Assembly (NCBI GenBank): GCA_903923795.1
Contig: CAIXYX010000127.1
Span: 1 to 14,026 of the forward strand
DNA length: 14,026 bases
Direction: 5' to 3'
Source: an uncultured Microcaldota archaeon
Lineage (GTDB): Archaea > Micrarchaeota > Micrarchaeia > Anstonellales > Anstonellaceae
The notes under the pieces were generated by a model. The model had not been told where the DNA came from. It did no database searches and saw only the letters and a list, made by a program, of their open reading frames with translations. Made by a program: the position numbers and the translations under genes. Each line of letters opens with the position of its first letter. The stretch's first letter is position 1. Shown in pieces: positions 1-6,976 of the stretch.

Positions 1-1415
1 ATCATCGCAGAATTCAAATCTTCGCGGTCATGCGCGCCTGGGTCGGTGTATTGGAGCGGTGTGTACTCTTCGGCGAAAACATATGGCACATAGACATCCT
101 TTTGCATCACCCAATAGCCCCACGCGTGGAAATACGGCGTCACGCTGCTCTGGTTGCTCATCATGGCAAACCCCTCGCCTATGGGAAGTACTGCCGCGCC
201 CGCCGTGAGATGGTCAGCAACAGATGCCACCGCCGCCATATTCGGCTGCTCGGCCATCCATCCGATTGTCATGATGCCCGTCTCTGCCACCATGAGAATC
301 AGCAGCGCGATAGTGAGCTCGGTCATCATCTGTTTCGCCCCCTGCTTCGCGAGCGGGGAGAATACGGCCGCGACAAATGCGTAAATGAAGAACGGCCAAA
401 GACGCGGCGCGGCGAACTGCCAGCTCGCCGTGCTCTCCGGCAGGAAGAGCGCACCTATTGCCAGCGCCGCGGCGACCGCGAGCCATCCGGCATCCAGCCT
501 GAATTTTATCTTGTCTGAGCCGAGCCATATCCATATGCTCGTCGCCGCCACCACAAAGAAGATTATGGCAAGCGCCGGATTCGGCGGGGTGTGCAGAAGA
601 TAATTCAGCGCAGACAGCGGGCCGTTCATGACCATGCGGCCGCCCTCTTCCGGCGTGATGAGCGAGGGCAGCGAGAGGAGGGAGATGAGCAGGACCGGTG
701 CCACGAACGCAGTGTCCCATGCCAAATTTCGCGCGGACGCCTCGACAACCGCCCGGTGCATATTACTCCTGTTTTTGAATGCTGTTTGAACCACTTCGAC
801 CGCGCGCATCATTCCGATGACCGCTATGAGCACAAGGCCCGCCACAAGATGGGTGAATGTGGTGAACGCCGCGAGGGCGGCTGCGGCAGCATATTCTCGC
901 CAGCCCATCTTCCCTCCCGGGCGCCGGTTCATCTGCCCGTCCGTCTTTGCGTTTTTCATCCAATATCCGCACGCTATGAGAAAGAGCGGTATGCTCAATG
1001 CGTAATTGAGAAAACCCATGAGGAAAAACCAGTTATATGCCAAAGCCGCCCCTCCCGCGCCGCCCAATGGTTCGAGGTCGGGGTGGATTTGGCGCATGAA
1101 ATACGCCGAGCCCCAAACCATCAGTATGATGGTGAGCGAGAGGAGGATGCGCCCGCTCGTCTCCACTCCGACAATCGGCCCCAAGATTCTCATGAACCAG
1201 AAATCAGCAGAATTCGGCAAGAGGAGATTTGTGTTCGGCTGCACATATTGCGGGTTGCCCGCGTCATACTGCACGATGAGATGCACGCCTGCCAGATGGT
1301 TCGGCCAGTCGTTCAGGGGCAGGAACTGGAAATACCAAATCGGTATGAGAAGGAGGATGGTGGCGATGAGCAGGGCGGTCCACCACAGGGGTTTTGCTAA
1401 AAATGGGTTCTTCAT
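1..1415 (-). CDS. Multi-pass membrane protein, GT-C glycosyltransferase-like (3' end missing)
   Basis: An open frame runs from ATG at 1415 to the window edge with no stop, so at least 471 residues are present and the C-terminus is missing. An in-frame TGA lies 12 nt before the ATG, which fixes the N-terminal limit. The protein is very hydrophobic, with about ten membrane segments. The first is near residues 12-33 and is followed directly by the motif NDWPNHLA (Asp36, His40). An acidic residue in the first extracytoplasmic loop is typical of GT-C fold glycosyltransferases that use lipid-linked sugars; that assignment is inference, since no family-defining motif beyond this is visible. No good Shine-Dalgarno is present. 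A TATA-like stretch centred 27 nt upstream suggests a leaderless mRNA. The neighbouring flippase-like gene (1730-2983) fits a role in surface glycan assembly. It could also be an unrelated polytopic membrane protein. Confidence 0.75.
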   Translation of the reverse strand, partial: MKNPFLAKPLWWTALLIATILLLIPIWYFQFLPLNDWPNHLAGVHLIVQYDAGNPQYVQPNTNLLLPNSADFWFMRILGPIVGVETSGRILLSLTIILMVWGSAYFMRQIHPDLEPLGGAGGAALAYNWFFLMGFLNYALSIPLFLIACGYWMKNAKTDGQMNRRPGGKMGWREYAAAAALAAFTTFTHLVAGLVLIAVIGMMRAVEVVQTAFKNRSNMHRAVVEASARNLAWDTAFVAPVLLISLLSLPSLITPEEGGRMVMNGPLSALNYLLHTPPNPALAIIFFVVAATSIWIWLGSDKIKFRLDAGWLAVAAALAIGALFLPESTASWQFAAPRLWPFFIYAFVAAVFSPLAKQGAKQMMTELTIALLILMVAETGIMTIGWMAEQPNMAAVASVADHLTAGAAVLPIGEGFAMMSNQSSVTPYFHAWGYWVMQKDVYVPYVFAEEYTPLQYTDPGAHDREDLNSAM

Positions 1416-1436
1416 CCCTCTATTCAATCAACCCTG

Positions 1437-1446
1437 TTTTTTAAAT
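1437..1446. promoter_or_regulatory. TATA-like box shared by membrane-protein gene and tRNA-Ser
   Basis: The stretch TTTTTTAAAT (ATTTAAAAAA on the minus strand) is the only strongly AT-rich tract between the two divergent genes. Its centre is 27 nt before the ATG of the minus-strand membrane protein, which fits a leaderless archaeal transcript. For the plus strand it would place a tRNA precursor start near 1468, giving a leader of about 50 nt that contains the hairpin at 1490-1513. The core TTTAAA is palindromic, so it could work in both directions. Inferred from spacing only. Confidence 0.45.
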
Positions 1447-1489
1447 CCTCAAGACTACATGAGATGACCTGTTCTCTTTGGGGTGAAGA

Positions 1490-1513
1490 CCTTTCTCTTC
1501 GCCAAGAGAAAGG
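1490..1513 (+). other. Hairpin in the tRNA-Ser 5' leader
   Basis: A perfect 10-bp stem (CCTTTCTCTT pairing with AAGAGAAAGG) closes a CGCC tetraloop. It ends 7 nt before the first base of the mature tRNA-Ser. It would lie in the precursor leader if transcription begins at the TATA-like box at 1437-1446. It has no T-run after it, so it is not an obvious terminator for an upstream gene. Function unknown. Confidence 0.6.
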
Positions 1514-1520
1514 GATTCAA

Positions 1521-1606
1521 GCTGAGGTCGCATAACCCGGTATTGCGGCAGGTTGCTAACCTGTTGGGGAGAAATCCTCGTGCGAGTTCAAATCTCGCCC
1601 TCGGCG
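1521..1606 (+). tRNA. tRNA-Ser (anticodon GCU)
   Basis: The 86-nt sequence folds as a class II tRNA. The acceptor stem is GCTGAGG with CCTCGGC (one G-T pair), followed by discriminator G1606, as expected for serine tRNA. The D arm has a 3-bp GCA/TGC stem and carries GG in its loop. The anticodon stem GCAGG/CCTGT closes loop TTGCTAA, with anticodon GCT at 1555-1557, reading AGC and AGU. The long variable arm has a 5-bp stem (GGGGA/TCCTC) with a GAAA loop, which is diagnostic of Ser/Leu-type tRNAs. The T arm is GCGAG-TTCAAAT-CTCGC. The 3' CCA is not encoded and there is no intron in the anticodon loop. The gene stands alone, bracketed by two strong hairpins. Confidence 0.95.
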
Positions 1607-1615
1607 CTAAACCGC

Positions 1616-1643
1616 AAGGAGGGGGGTAGCGACCCCCCTCCTT
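1616..1643 (+). terminator. Strong GC-rich hairpin after tRNA-Ser, terminator-like
   Basis: An 11-bp perfect stem (AAGGAGGGGGG with CCCCCCTCCTT) begins 9 nt after the tRNA. An additional T-A pair closes the loop to AGCG, making 12 bp in all. Only a short T-run follows, so it is a weak match to a classical intrinsic terminator. Archaeal termination mostly relies on T-tracts, so it may instead define the 3' end for tRNA processing or block read-through into the flippase gene. Confidence 0.5.
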
Positions 1644-1690
1644 TCAGTTCCAAGTTCCTCCTGATATCCTCCCCCCACATTTATTTTCAT

Positions 1691-1699
1691 TTTATTAAT
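1691..1699 (+). promoter_or_regulatory. TATA-like box for the flippase gene
   Basis: TTTATTAAT lies in an AT-rich stretch (about 1677-1700) after the tRNA hairpin. Its centre is 35 nt before the ATG at 1730, predicting a transcript start near 1721 and a leader of about 9 nt. There is no Shine-Dalgarno, consistent with a nearly leaderless mRNA. Inferred from composition and spacing. Confidence 0.4.
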
Positions 1700-1729
1700 C
1701 CTGCTTCGCTTAACCTATTTACGTTCCCT

Positions 1730-2983
1730 ATGTTTGCCTCAATCATCGACCGCGTGAGCGCGCTGATCAACAAGCATCATTTCCTTTTCCTCAATTCCAT
1801 CTCTATAGGCGGAACAGTCATCGGCATGGGGCTTGGCTATCTCTACCAATTCTTGTGCGCCCGTAATCTTTCACTTGCCGATTACGGCATCTTAGGTGTG
1901 CTTGTGGGTGTGTGGGCGAGCCTCACCCTCCCCCTCTCGGCCATAACCTCGGTGCTTGTGCGCGAGCTTGCGAAACTGCACGACTCGCCGGCAAAATCCG
2001 ACTTTTTGCTCATCAAATATATGCGCAAAATCGGGCTGTATTCCGTTGTTTTTGCCATGGCCGGGGCCGTGCTGTCATATCTCGCCGGCCAGCCGCTTCT
2101 TGCCCTTCTTCTGCTCGGAATTCCCGCCATGGTGCTGGTCGCCATCTCGAATGCATGGCTGCAGGTGCGCGAGCGAATAATCGAGCTCACTCTTGTGCAG
2201 CAGGGGCAGAATCTTCTCAAAGTGCTCGCCCTTCTCCTCTTCCTCTACCTTGGCTGGGGCCTTGCCGGCGCAGTGCTTGCCTTGCCAGTCTATGCAGTTC
2301 TATTGTTTCTCTTGCTCGGAGTCTGGCTGCGTGGCCGCCTTCACCCAAAGCCCGAGCCAATCGAAATCCATCTGGGCCGCGTGTTCATTCTTCTCTTGGC
2401 CTGGCAATTCGTGAGCCAGCTCATGCTCTATGAGGATTTGTTCGCAGTCAAATATTTCCTAGGGGACGAGCCGGCCGGCCTCTACAACGCGGCCGAAATC
2501 ACGGCGAAAATACTCGTCTTCCTGGGCACGGCCATAGGCCTTGTGCTCTTGCCAAAAATAGCGAAACTCGGAGCGGCCGAGGTGCGGGCTAAAGGCCTCC
2601 CATTGCTTGGCATCAGCATGGCTCTTTTAGTGCCTGTGTTCATCGGCTTCCAGCTTTTGGGCCAGCCGTTCATGCTGCTCTTCTTCGGCGCCAAATTCGC
2701 CGGCAGTGTGCCGCCGTTCCTTGTGCTTTCCATTGGCATGCTCTTGGCCGCATGGGCGCAGCTCTTGGGTCTCTTCCTGTTGGCGCGCGGAGAGGAGAAA
2801 AGCCTTGTGCTGGCATTCGGCGCGGCTCTTGTGCTCAATGCGGCTGTGCAATGGGTGGTTGTGCCGAGTGGCGGGCTGGTTGCGGCGGCATGGGGCGTGT
2901 CGGGCGTGTTTTTGCTGCTCGTGCTGGGCTTATGCATGCTGCTCTATCGAAAAGTGTTTTCACAAGAATCTGCGCCTGCCTGA
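1730..2983 (+). CDS. Flippase-like polysaccharide export membrane protein (MOP/Wzx type)
   Basis: This 417-residue protein has about twelve hydrophobic membrane segments across its whole length. The pattern NSISIGGTVIGMGLGYLYQF near residues 20-40, followed by ARNLSLADYGILG, is typical of polysaccharide biosynthesis/oligosaccharide flippase proteins of the MOP superfamily, which have a phrase of the form 'ar.ls..dyG' after the first helix. A central LYNAAEITAKIL segment resembles their TM7 region. Such proteins move lipid-linked sugar units across the cytoplasmic membrane. The open frame extends back into the tRNA, but the ATG at 1730 is preferred because the upstream residues come from tRNA and hairpin sequence and a TATA-like box lies at 1691. 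It converges with sufU, leaving an 11-nt gap. The substrate is unknown. The neighbouring GT-C-like protein at 1-1415 supports a glycan role. Family assignment is fairly confident; specific function is not. Confidence 0.82.
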   Translation: MFASIIDRVSALINKHHFLFLNSISIGGTVIGMGLGYLYQFLCARNLSLADYGILGVLVGVWASLTLPLSAITSVLVRELAKLHDSPAKSDFLLIKYMRKIGLYSVVFAMAGAVLSYLAGQPLLALLLLGIPAMVLVAISNAWLQVRERIIELTLVQQGQNLLKVLALLLFLYLGWGLAGAVLALPVYAVLLFLLLGVWLRGRLHPKPEPIEIHLGRVFILLLAWQFVSQLMLYEDLFAVKYFLGDEPAGLYNAAEITAKILVFLGTAIGLVLLPKIAKLGAAEVRAKGLPLLGISMALLVPVFIGFQLLGQPFMLLFFGAKFAGSVPPFLVLSIGMLLAAWAQLLGLFLLARGEEKSLVLAFGAALVLNAAVQWVVVPSGGLVAAAWGVSGVFLLLVLGLCMLLYRKVFSQESAPA

Positions 2984-2994
2984 ATTTTATCGGG

Positions 2995-3411
2995 TCAAGC
3001 CCTCTTCCCATTTTTTGTAATTCTCTTCAAGCCTTCCAAAACGAGCAATGCGCATCTCATCCTTGTCGGGCCTGGGTCGATGCCCAAGTCTTTGAGCACC
3101 ACGCTCTTGTCTATTTTGCCTGCCTGCTCAAGCGTGAGGCCGATGAGGCGGTCGGACAGCATGGAAGCCGATGCGATTGATATGGCGCAGCCGAGGCCGA
3201 AAATACCGACCGATTTTATGCGCCCTTTTGCGTCGAGCTCCAATCCGATTCCAATTTCATCGCCGCACACCGGATTTGATTCCGTGTGCGATATGTCTGC
3301 ATGCTTCAATTTGCCCCAGTGGTGCGGCTTCTTGAAATGCTCTAAGATGTTGGCGCGATAGAGCTGCTCGCGGCCGGGCATGTCGGGTGATTTCATAGCC
3401 ATATTCCTCAT
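2995..3411 (-). CDS. sufU: SufU/IscU-type Fe-S cluster scaffold or sulfur acceptor
   Basis: This 138-residue protein has the full NifU N-terminal/IscU-like fold signature. Three conserved Cys are visible: Cys49 in NPVCGDEI (with Asp51), Cys75 in GLGCAIS and Cys120 in RMRCALLVLEGL. These residues bind zinc or the nascent cluster and accept persulfide sulfur from the desulfurase. It is the last gene of the suf operon. Its ATG at 3411 overlaps the sufS stop in an ATGA arrangement, implying translational coupling. Two further in-frame ATGs (3402, 3396) are close by; GAGG is well placed for 3396, so the true start could be five residues shorter. Whether it works as scaffold (IscU) or as sulfur-transfer partner of SufS (SufU) cannot be decided from sequence alone, but the genetic context favours the SUF pathway. 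Confidence 0.93.
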   Translation of the reverse strand: MRNMAMKSPDMPGREQLYRANILEHFKKPHHWGKLKHADISHTESNPVCGDEIGIGLELDAKGRIKSVGIFGLGCAISIASASMLSDRLIGLTLEQAGKIDKSVVLKDLGIDPGPTRMRCALLVLEGLKRITKNGKRA

Positions 3412-4658
3412 GCTCCGAATATCTTTTTCACGTCAAGCAGTGCATCATGCAATGCATTGATATCGTCCTCGTCATTGTAAAGATAGAATGAAACCCTGGT
3501 TGTGGAGGCAACTCCCAATTCGCGCATGAGCGGCTGCGCGCAGTGGTGCCCGGCCCGCACTTCCACTCCGTGCCTATCAAGTATAGTGCTCACATCATGC
3601 GCATGCACGCCATTAACATTGAATGATATGACTCCGACCCGGTTGTCGGAGGATGAAAGGCCATACACCTCTATGCCTTTGATTCCGCTCAGCATGCCGA
3701 GCGTCTTCTCAACCAGTTTTTTTTCATGCGAACGTATGTTGTCCATGCCGATATTTTCGATATATTGGACGGCTTTAGCCAAACCTACAGCAGCCCCGAC
3801 GTCCTGCGTGCCGGCCTCGAATTTCGCCGGCCCGTCCGCCCATGCCGATGAGTTGTCCTCGACCTTCGAAATTTGCCCGCCGCCGCTCATGAATGGGGGC
3901 AGGCGCTCCATCCACTCCTCTTTCATATAGAGCACACCGATTCCCATGGGCCCGAGCATCTTGTGGCCGGAGAATGCGAGGAAATCGCAGCCGAGATTTT
4001 TCACATCTATTCTCATGTGTGGCGCAGACTGGGCCGCATCAACCACAACCGGGCACTTCCATTCGTCATGCGCAAAATTCGCCATACCTCGCACATCATT
4101 GACTGTGCCGAGCACATTCGATGCATGCGCGATGGTGAGCATGGCGGGCGGCGCGGGTTGTGAGGATGACAAAGCGGGTGCCGCGAGATTTTTGTCGGAA
4201 ATCGCCTCATCTGTTTTGAACGGTATGAATCCGAGCTTTCGTTTTGTCCTCAATGCCATCTGCTGCCATGGGACGAAATTCGAATGGTGCTCCATTTTCG
4301 ATATGGCAATGGGCCTGCCGGGGTCGGACGAGAGGACGGATGGCAGCACGTATGACAGCAGATTCAAACTCTCAGTTGTGTTGCGCGTGAAGATTATCTC
4401 ATCCTCTTTCGCGCCGATGAATTTCGCAACCCGCTTTCTCGCTTTCTCAAAAGCTTCCTGCGCTTCAGCCGTGAGCGTGGACACGCCTCTGCCCGGATTT
4501 CCATTATGGTGAGTGTAGTATTCATCCATCGCGTTCAGCACGATTTTCGGCTTCTGGCTGGTGGCCGCGCTGTCGAGGTAGGCGAGGCGCTTGCCATTCA
4601 CGTGGCGCGAGAAAATCGGGAAATCTTTTCTGATGCTTTTGCCAAGTGCATTGCTCAT
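3408..4658 (-). CDS. sufS: Cysteine desulfurase SufS
   Basis: This class V, PLP-dependent enzyme removes sulfur from L-cysteine as a persulfide for Fe-S assembly. With the ATG start the protein has 416 residues. The PLP lysine is Lys233 in FSGHKMLGP, preceded by the DAAQSAPH block containing the cofactor-binding Asp. The catalytic Cys373 sits in RAGHHCAQP, the SufS (group II) signature. TRVSFYLYN holds the substrate-binding Arg388. A GTG at 4667 would add three residues, but the AGAGGAGA Shine-Dalgarno is only 2 nt from it; ATG at 4658 has 11 nt of spacing and is preferred. The gene starts 27 nt after the sufB stop and its stop overlaps the sufU start. A variable proline/serine-rich insert is present around residues 160-172. 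Identification is secure. Confidence 0.95.
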   Translation of the reverse strand: MSNALGKSIRKDFPIFSRHVNGKRLAYLDSAATSQKPKIVLNAMDEYYTHHNGNPGRGVSTLTAEAQEAFEKARKRVAKFIGAKEDEIIFTRNTTESLNLLSYVLPSVLSSDPGRPIAISKMEHHSNFVPWQQMALRTKRKLGFIPFKTDEAISDKNLAAPALSSSQPAPPAMLTIAHASNVLGTVNDVRGMANFAHDEWKCPVVVDAAQSAPHMRIDVKNLGCDFLAFSGHKMLGPMGIGVLYMKEEWMERLPPFMSGGGQISKVEDNSSAWADGPAKFEAGTQDVGAAVGLAKAVQYIENIGMDNIRSHEKKLVEKTLGMLSGIKGIEVYGLSSSDNRVGVISFNVNGVHAHDVSTILDRHGVEVRAGHHCAQPLMRELGVASTTRVSFYLYNDEDDINALHDALLDVKKIFGA

Positions 4659-4685
4659 CCTGCTCACATCTCCTCTGCTCTCTAT

Positions 4686-6134
4686 CTACATTCCCTCTAT
4701 TTCCATTTCTATCAATCTGTTTATCTCGACCGCATACTCCATCGGCAGCGCTTTTAGCACAGGCTCGATGAATCCGGCCACAATTAGGCGTGTGGCTTCT
4801 TCCTCCGAAATGCCTCTGGAGCGCAAATACATCAACTGCTCTGCCGAAATCCGGCCAACCGTGGCCTCATGCCCCGCGCTCACGTCTTTTTCCTCTATCT
4901 GCATGCTGGGGATAGTGGAGGCTGATGACAACTCATCCAAAATCATGCTGTCGCAGCGTACATGAGTGGAGGAGCCTTTGCAGCCCGGTAAAATTCTCTC
5001 AAGCCCTCTGTATGTGTTGTGTCCTCCGCCAATAGAGATGGATTTCGACACAACGACCGAATGCGTGTCCTGCGCCTGATGGATGACTTTCGCGCCGCTG
5101 TCCTTCACCTGCCCCTCGCCGGCGAACGCGATGGCCAGATGGTCGGCTCTCGCGCCTCTGCCTTGCAAAACAGAGCAAGGGTAGAGCATGGTCACACCGC
5201 TGCCCAATGTGCCGCTTATCCACTCCATTGTGGCGTTCTCGCCGACCAGCGCTCTTTTCGTGTTGAGGTTGTAAACATTTTTCGACCAGTTCTGCACCGA
5301 AGTATATCTAACTCTTGAATCTTTTTTGGCGAATATTTCAACTACTGCCGAATGCAGGCTGGCGCTCGAATAATGCGGGGCGGTGCAGCCCTCGATATAT
5401 TGCACTTCGGCGCCCTCCTCTGCGATGATGATGGTGTGCTCGAACTGGCCGTATTGCGGATAGTTCATGATGAAATAGATTTGCAGCGGCCTCTCTATCT
5501 TGACGCCCTTTGGCACATGGACGAACGAGCCGCCAGACCAGACCGCCCCGTGCAATGCCGAGAATTTGTTGTCACCGGCCGGCACGCAAGTTGTCATGAA
5601 ATATTTCTTCACCAACTCCTCATGCTCTCTCAAGGCCTGATCCATGCTCATGAAAATAACGCCTTGGCTCTCAAGCTCTTTCTGGATATTATTGTAAAGC
5701 ACTTCGGAGTCGTACTGGGCCGACACGCCTGCGAGAAAATCGCGCTCGGCCGCCGGCACGCCCAGTCTGTCGAATGTCTTTCTTATGTCATCCGGCACCT
5801 CGCTCCACGAGCGAGTGGAATGGCCTTCGGGCCGAACATAATTTGTCAAATCATCGAGGTTTAATTTGGAGAGGTCTGGCCCGAAATTCGGCATTGGCTT
5901 CGACTTGTATATCTTGTATGAAGCAAGCCGCTTTTGCAGCATCCAGTCCGGCTCGCCCTTGCTCTTCGAAATCTCCCTTATCACATGCTCGCTCAAACCC
6001 TTTTCATCCACCTTGAACGAGAAGTTGGGCGGGTTCTGAATCGATTTGCTCTGTTCGGCCAAGGAGCTGGCTATCGATGCGCCAGTCTCGCTGGCTCTCT
6101 GAATAATTTCTTGGCTCTTCTTCTCTTTGGCCAT
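4686..6134 (-). CDS. sufB: Fe-S cluster assembly scaffold protein SufB
   Basis: This 482-residue SufB is full length for the family. It has the N-terminal helical region with the PEGHSTRSW and GVPAAERDFLAG segments, then the right-handed beta-helix core with HGAVWSGGSFVHVPKGV and EGCTAP (Cys250). Its C-terminal region matches the catalytic part of E. coli SufB: Cys394 in RCDSM is equivalent to Cys405, and GHEATVGRI holds the conserved Glu (Glu423). It builds clusters in complex with the SufC ATPase. The ATG directly abuts the sufC stop codon with no gap. No sufD is found in the window, so either SufB forms a homodimeric SufB2C2 complex or SufD is encoded elsewhere; many archaea carry only SufB and SufC. 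Confidence 0.97.
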   Translation of the reverse strand: MAKEKKSQEIIQRASETGASIASSLAEQSKSIQNPPNFSFKVDEKGLSEHVIREISKSKGEPDWMLQKRLASYKIYKSKPMPNFGPDLSKLNLDDLTNYVRPEGHSTRSWSEVPDDIRKTFDRLGVPAAERDFLAGVSAQYDSEVLYNNIQKELESQGVIFMSMDQALREHEELVKKYFMTTCVPAGDNKFSALHGAVWSGGSFVHVPKGVKIERPLQIYFIMNYPQYGQFEHTIIIAEEGAEVQYIEGCTAPHYSSASLHSAVVEIFAKKDSRVRYTSVQNWSKNVYNLNTKRALVGENATMEWISGTLGSGVTMLYPCSVLQGRGARADHLAIAFAGEGQVKDSGAKVIHQAQDTHSVVVSKSISIGGGHNTYRGLERILPGCKGSSTHVRCDSMILDELSSASTIPSMQIEEKDVSAGHEATVGRISAEQLMYLRSRGISEEEATRLIVAGFIEPVLKALPMEYAVEINRLIEMEIEGM

Positions 6135-6902
6135 CTACGCATCCACTCCGTCCACCTGCGCATAGCCCTCTTTCTCGATCTTGTCAGCCAACAAGTGCCC
6201 GCCGCTCCGAACGATTCTGCCCGCTCTCATCACATGCACCTTGTCGGGCTTTAGGAATTGCAATATGCGGGCGTAATGCGTGATAAGCAGAATCCCGAAT
6301 TTTCGCTCTTTCTGCAGGCGGAGGATGTCTTTGGAAATGATGCGAAGCGCATCCACGTCCAACCCCGAATCTATCTCATCGAGCAGCACATATTTTGGCT
6401 GAAGCAGTGCCATCTGCAAAGTCTCGCAGCGCTTTTTCTCGCCGCCGGAAAATCCGTCGTTCAGATAACGCTCTAGAAATGATTCGTCCATACGAAGTGT
6501 CGTCATCTCCTTTTGCACGACTTTCTCGAATTCGGGGATGGAGATGGGAGGGGCCGGAGCTCTTGCCGCATTGTATATTGTGCGAAGGTAATTGGCCAGA
6601 TTCACTCCGGGAACCGCCACCGGGTTCTGATACGAGAGGAAAAGCCCAATCTTAGCGCGCTGCTCGATGGGCATTGCGAGAAGATTCTCGCCATCCAGTT
6701 CGGCCTTGCCCTCCACGTTCAAATCTGGCTGGCCGATGAGCGCATGGCATAATGTGCTCTTGCCAGAGCCGTTTGGGCCCATCACCGCATGAATCTCCCC
6801 CGGGCTTATGCTGAGCGAAACTCCCTGCAAGATGGGTTTTTTCGATATGGTGGCGCGCAAATTTGAGATTCTCAATTCGCGCTGCCTTGTTTTGGCTGGC
6901 AT
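6135..6902 (-). CDS. sufC: Fe-S cluster assembly ATPase SufC
   Basis: This 255-residue ABC-type ATPase powers conformational change of the SufB scaffold. Motifs in order: Walker A GPNGSGKST (42-50), Q-loop SYQNP with Gln92, ABC signature FSGGEKKR (151-158), Walker B YVLLDEIDSGLD (171-182) and the H-loop His209 in ITHYARIL. The phrase DEIDSGLD is specific to SufC rather than to transporter ATPases. It is the first gene of the suf operon. The ATG at 6902 has no Shine-Dalgarno and is preceded by two adjacent palindromes and a TATA-like box, suggesting a short leader and possible repressor control. Confidence 0.97.
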   Translation of the reverse strand: MPAKTRQRELRISNLRATISKKPILQGVSLSISPGEIHAVMGPNGSGKSTLCHALIGQPDLNVEGKAELDGENLLAMPIEQRAKIGLFLSYQNPVAVPGVNLANYLRTIYNAARAPAPPISIPEFEKVVQKEMTTLRMDESFLERYLNDGFSGGEKKRCETLQMALLQPKYVLLDEIDSGLDVDALRIISKDILRLQKERKFGILLITHYARILQFLKPDKVHVMRAGRIVRSGGHLLADKIEKEGYAQVDGVDA

Positions 6903-6919
6903 ATATATCTGTGATATAT
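6903..6919. promoter_or_regulatory. Inverted repeat abutting the sufC start codon
   Basis: On the minus strand ATATATC and GATATAT form perfect 7-bp arms separated by ACA, ending directly at the sufC ATG. The position overlaps the predicted transcript start (about 6913). It could be an operator for a repressor controlling the suf operon, but AT-rich repeats of this length also arise by chance. Confidence 0.35.
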
Positions 6920-6933
6920 GAATAACGATTCAT
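6918..6933. promoter_or_regulatory. Second inverted repeat in the suf promoter
   Basis: ATGAAT and ATTCAT form perfect 6-bp arms around a 4-nt spacer. The repeat lies between the TATA-like box (6934-6942) and the first palindrome, overlapping it by two bases. Possible operator half of a tandem pair, or a weak hairpin. Confidence 0.3.
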
Positions 6934-6942
6934 TCTTAAAAG
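6934..6942 (-). promoter_or_regulatory. TATA-like box of the suf operon
   Basis: On the minus strand CTTTTAAGAA lies about 34-39 nt before the sufC ATG. Transcription would start near 6913, leaving a leader of about 10 nt. The 74-nt gap between the upstream hydrolase gene and sufC, containing this box and two palindromes, suggests the suf genes have their own promoter. Confidence 0.4.
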
Positions 6943-6976
6943 GCTATGGCCGGGCGAGAAGGTCGGCGCAGTTCCC

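Noticed and set aside
591..1400. Long plus-strand open frame (269 codons) opposite the left membrane protein
   Set aside because: The translation is Arg/His/Glu-rich without any recognisable pattern, and the opposite strand encodes a convincing polytopic membrane protein in the same region. It is an antisense shadow of a GC-rich gene.
1460..1525. C/D box small RNA in the tRNA leader
   Set aside because: An ATGA-like stretch and a CTGA are present, but the first does not match the C box and the second lies inside the tRNA acceptor stem.
1553..1729. N-terminal extension of the flippase frame into the tRNA
   Set aside because: These codons come from the tRNA anticodon stem onward and from the GC-rich hairpin. 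The translated segment is unlike the family N-terminus, and a TATA-like box lies inside it.
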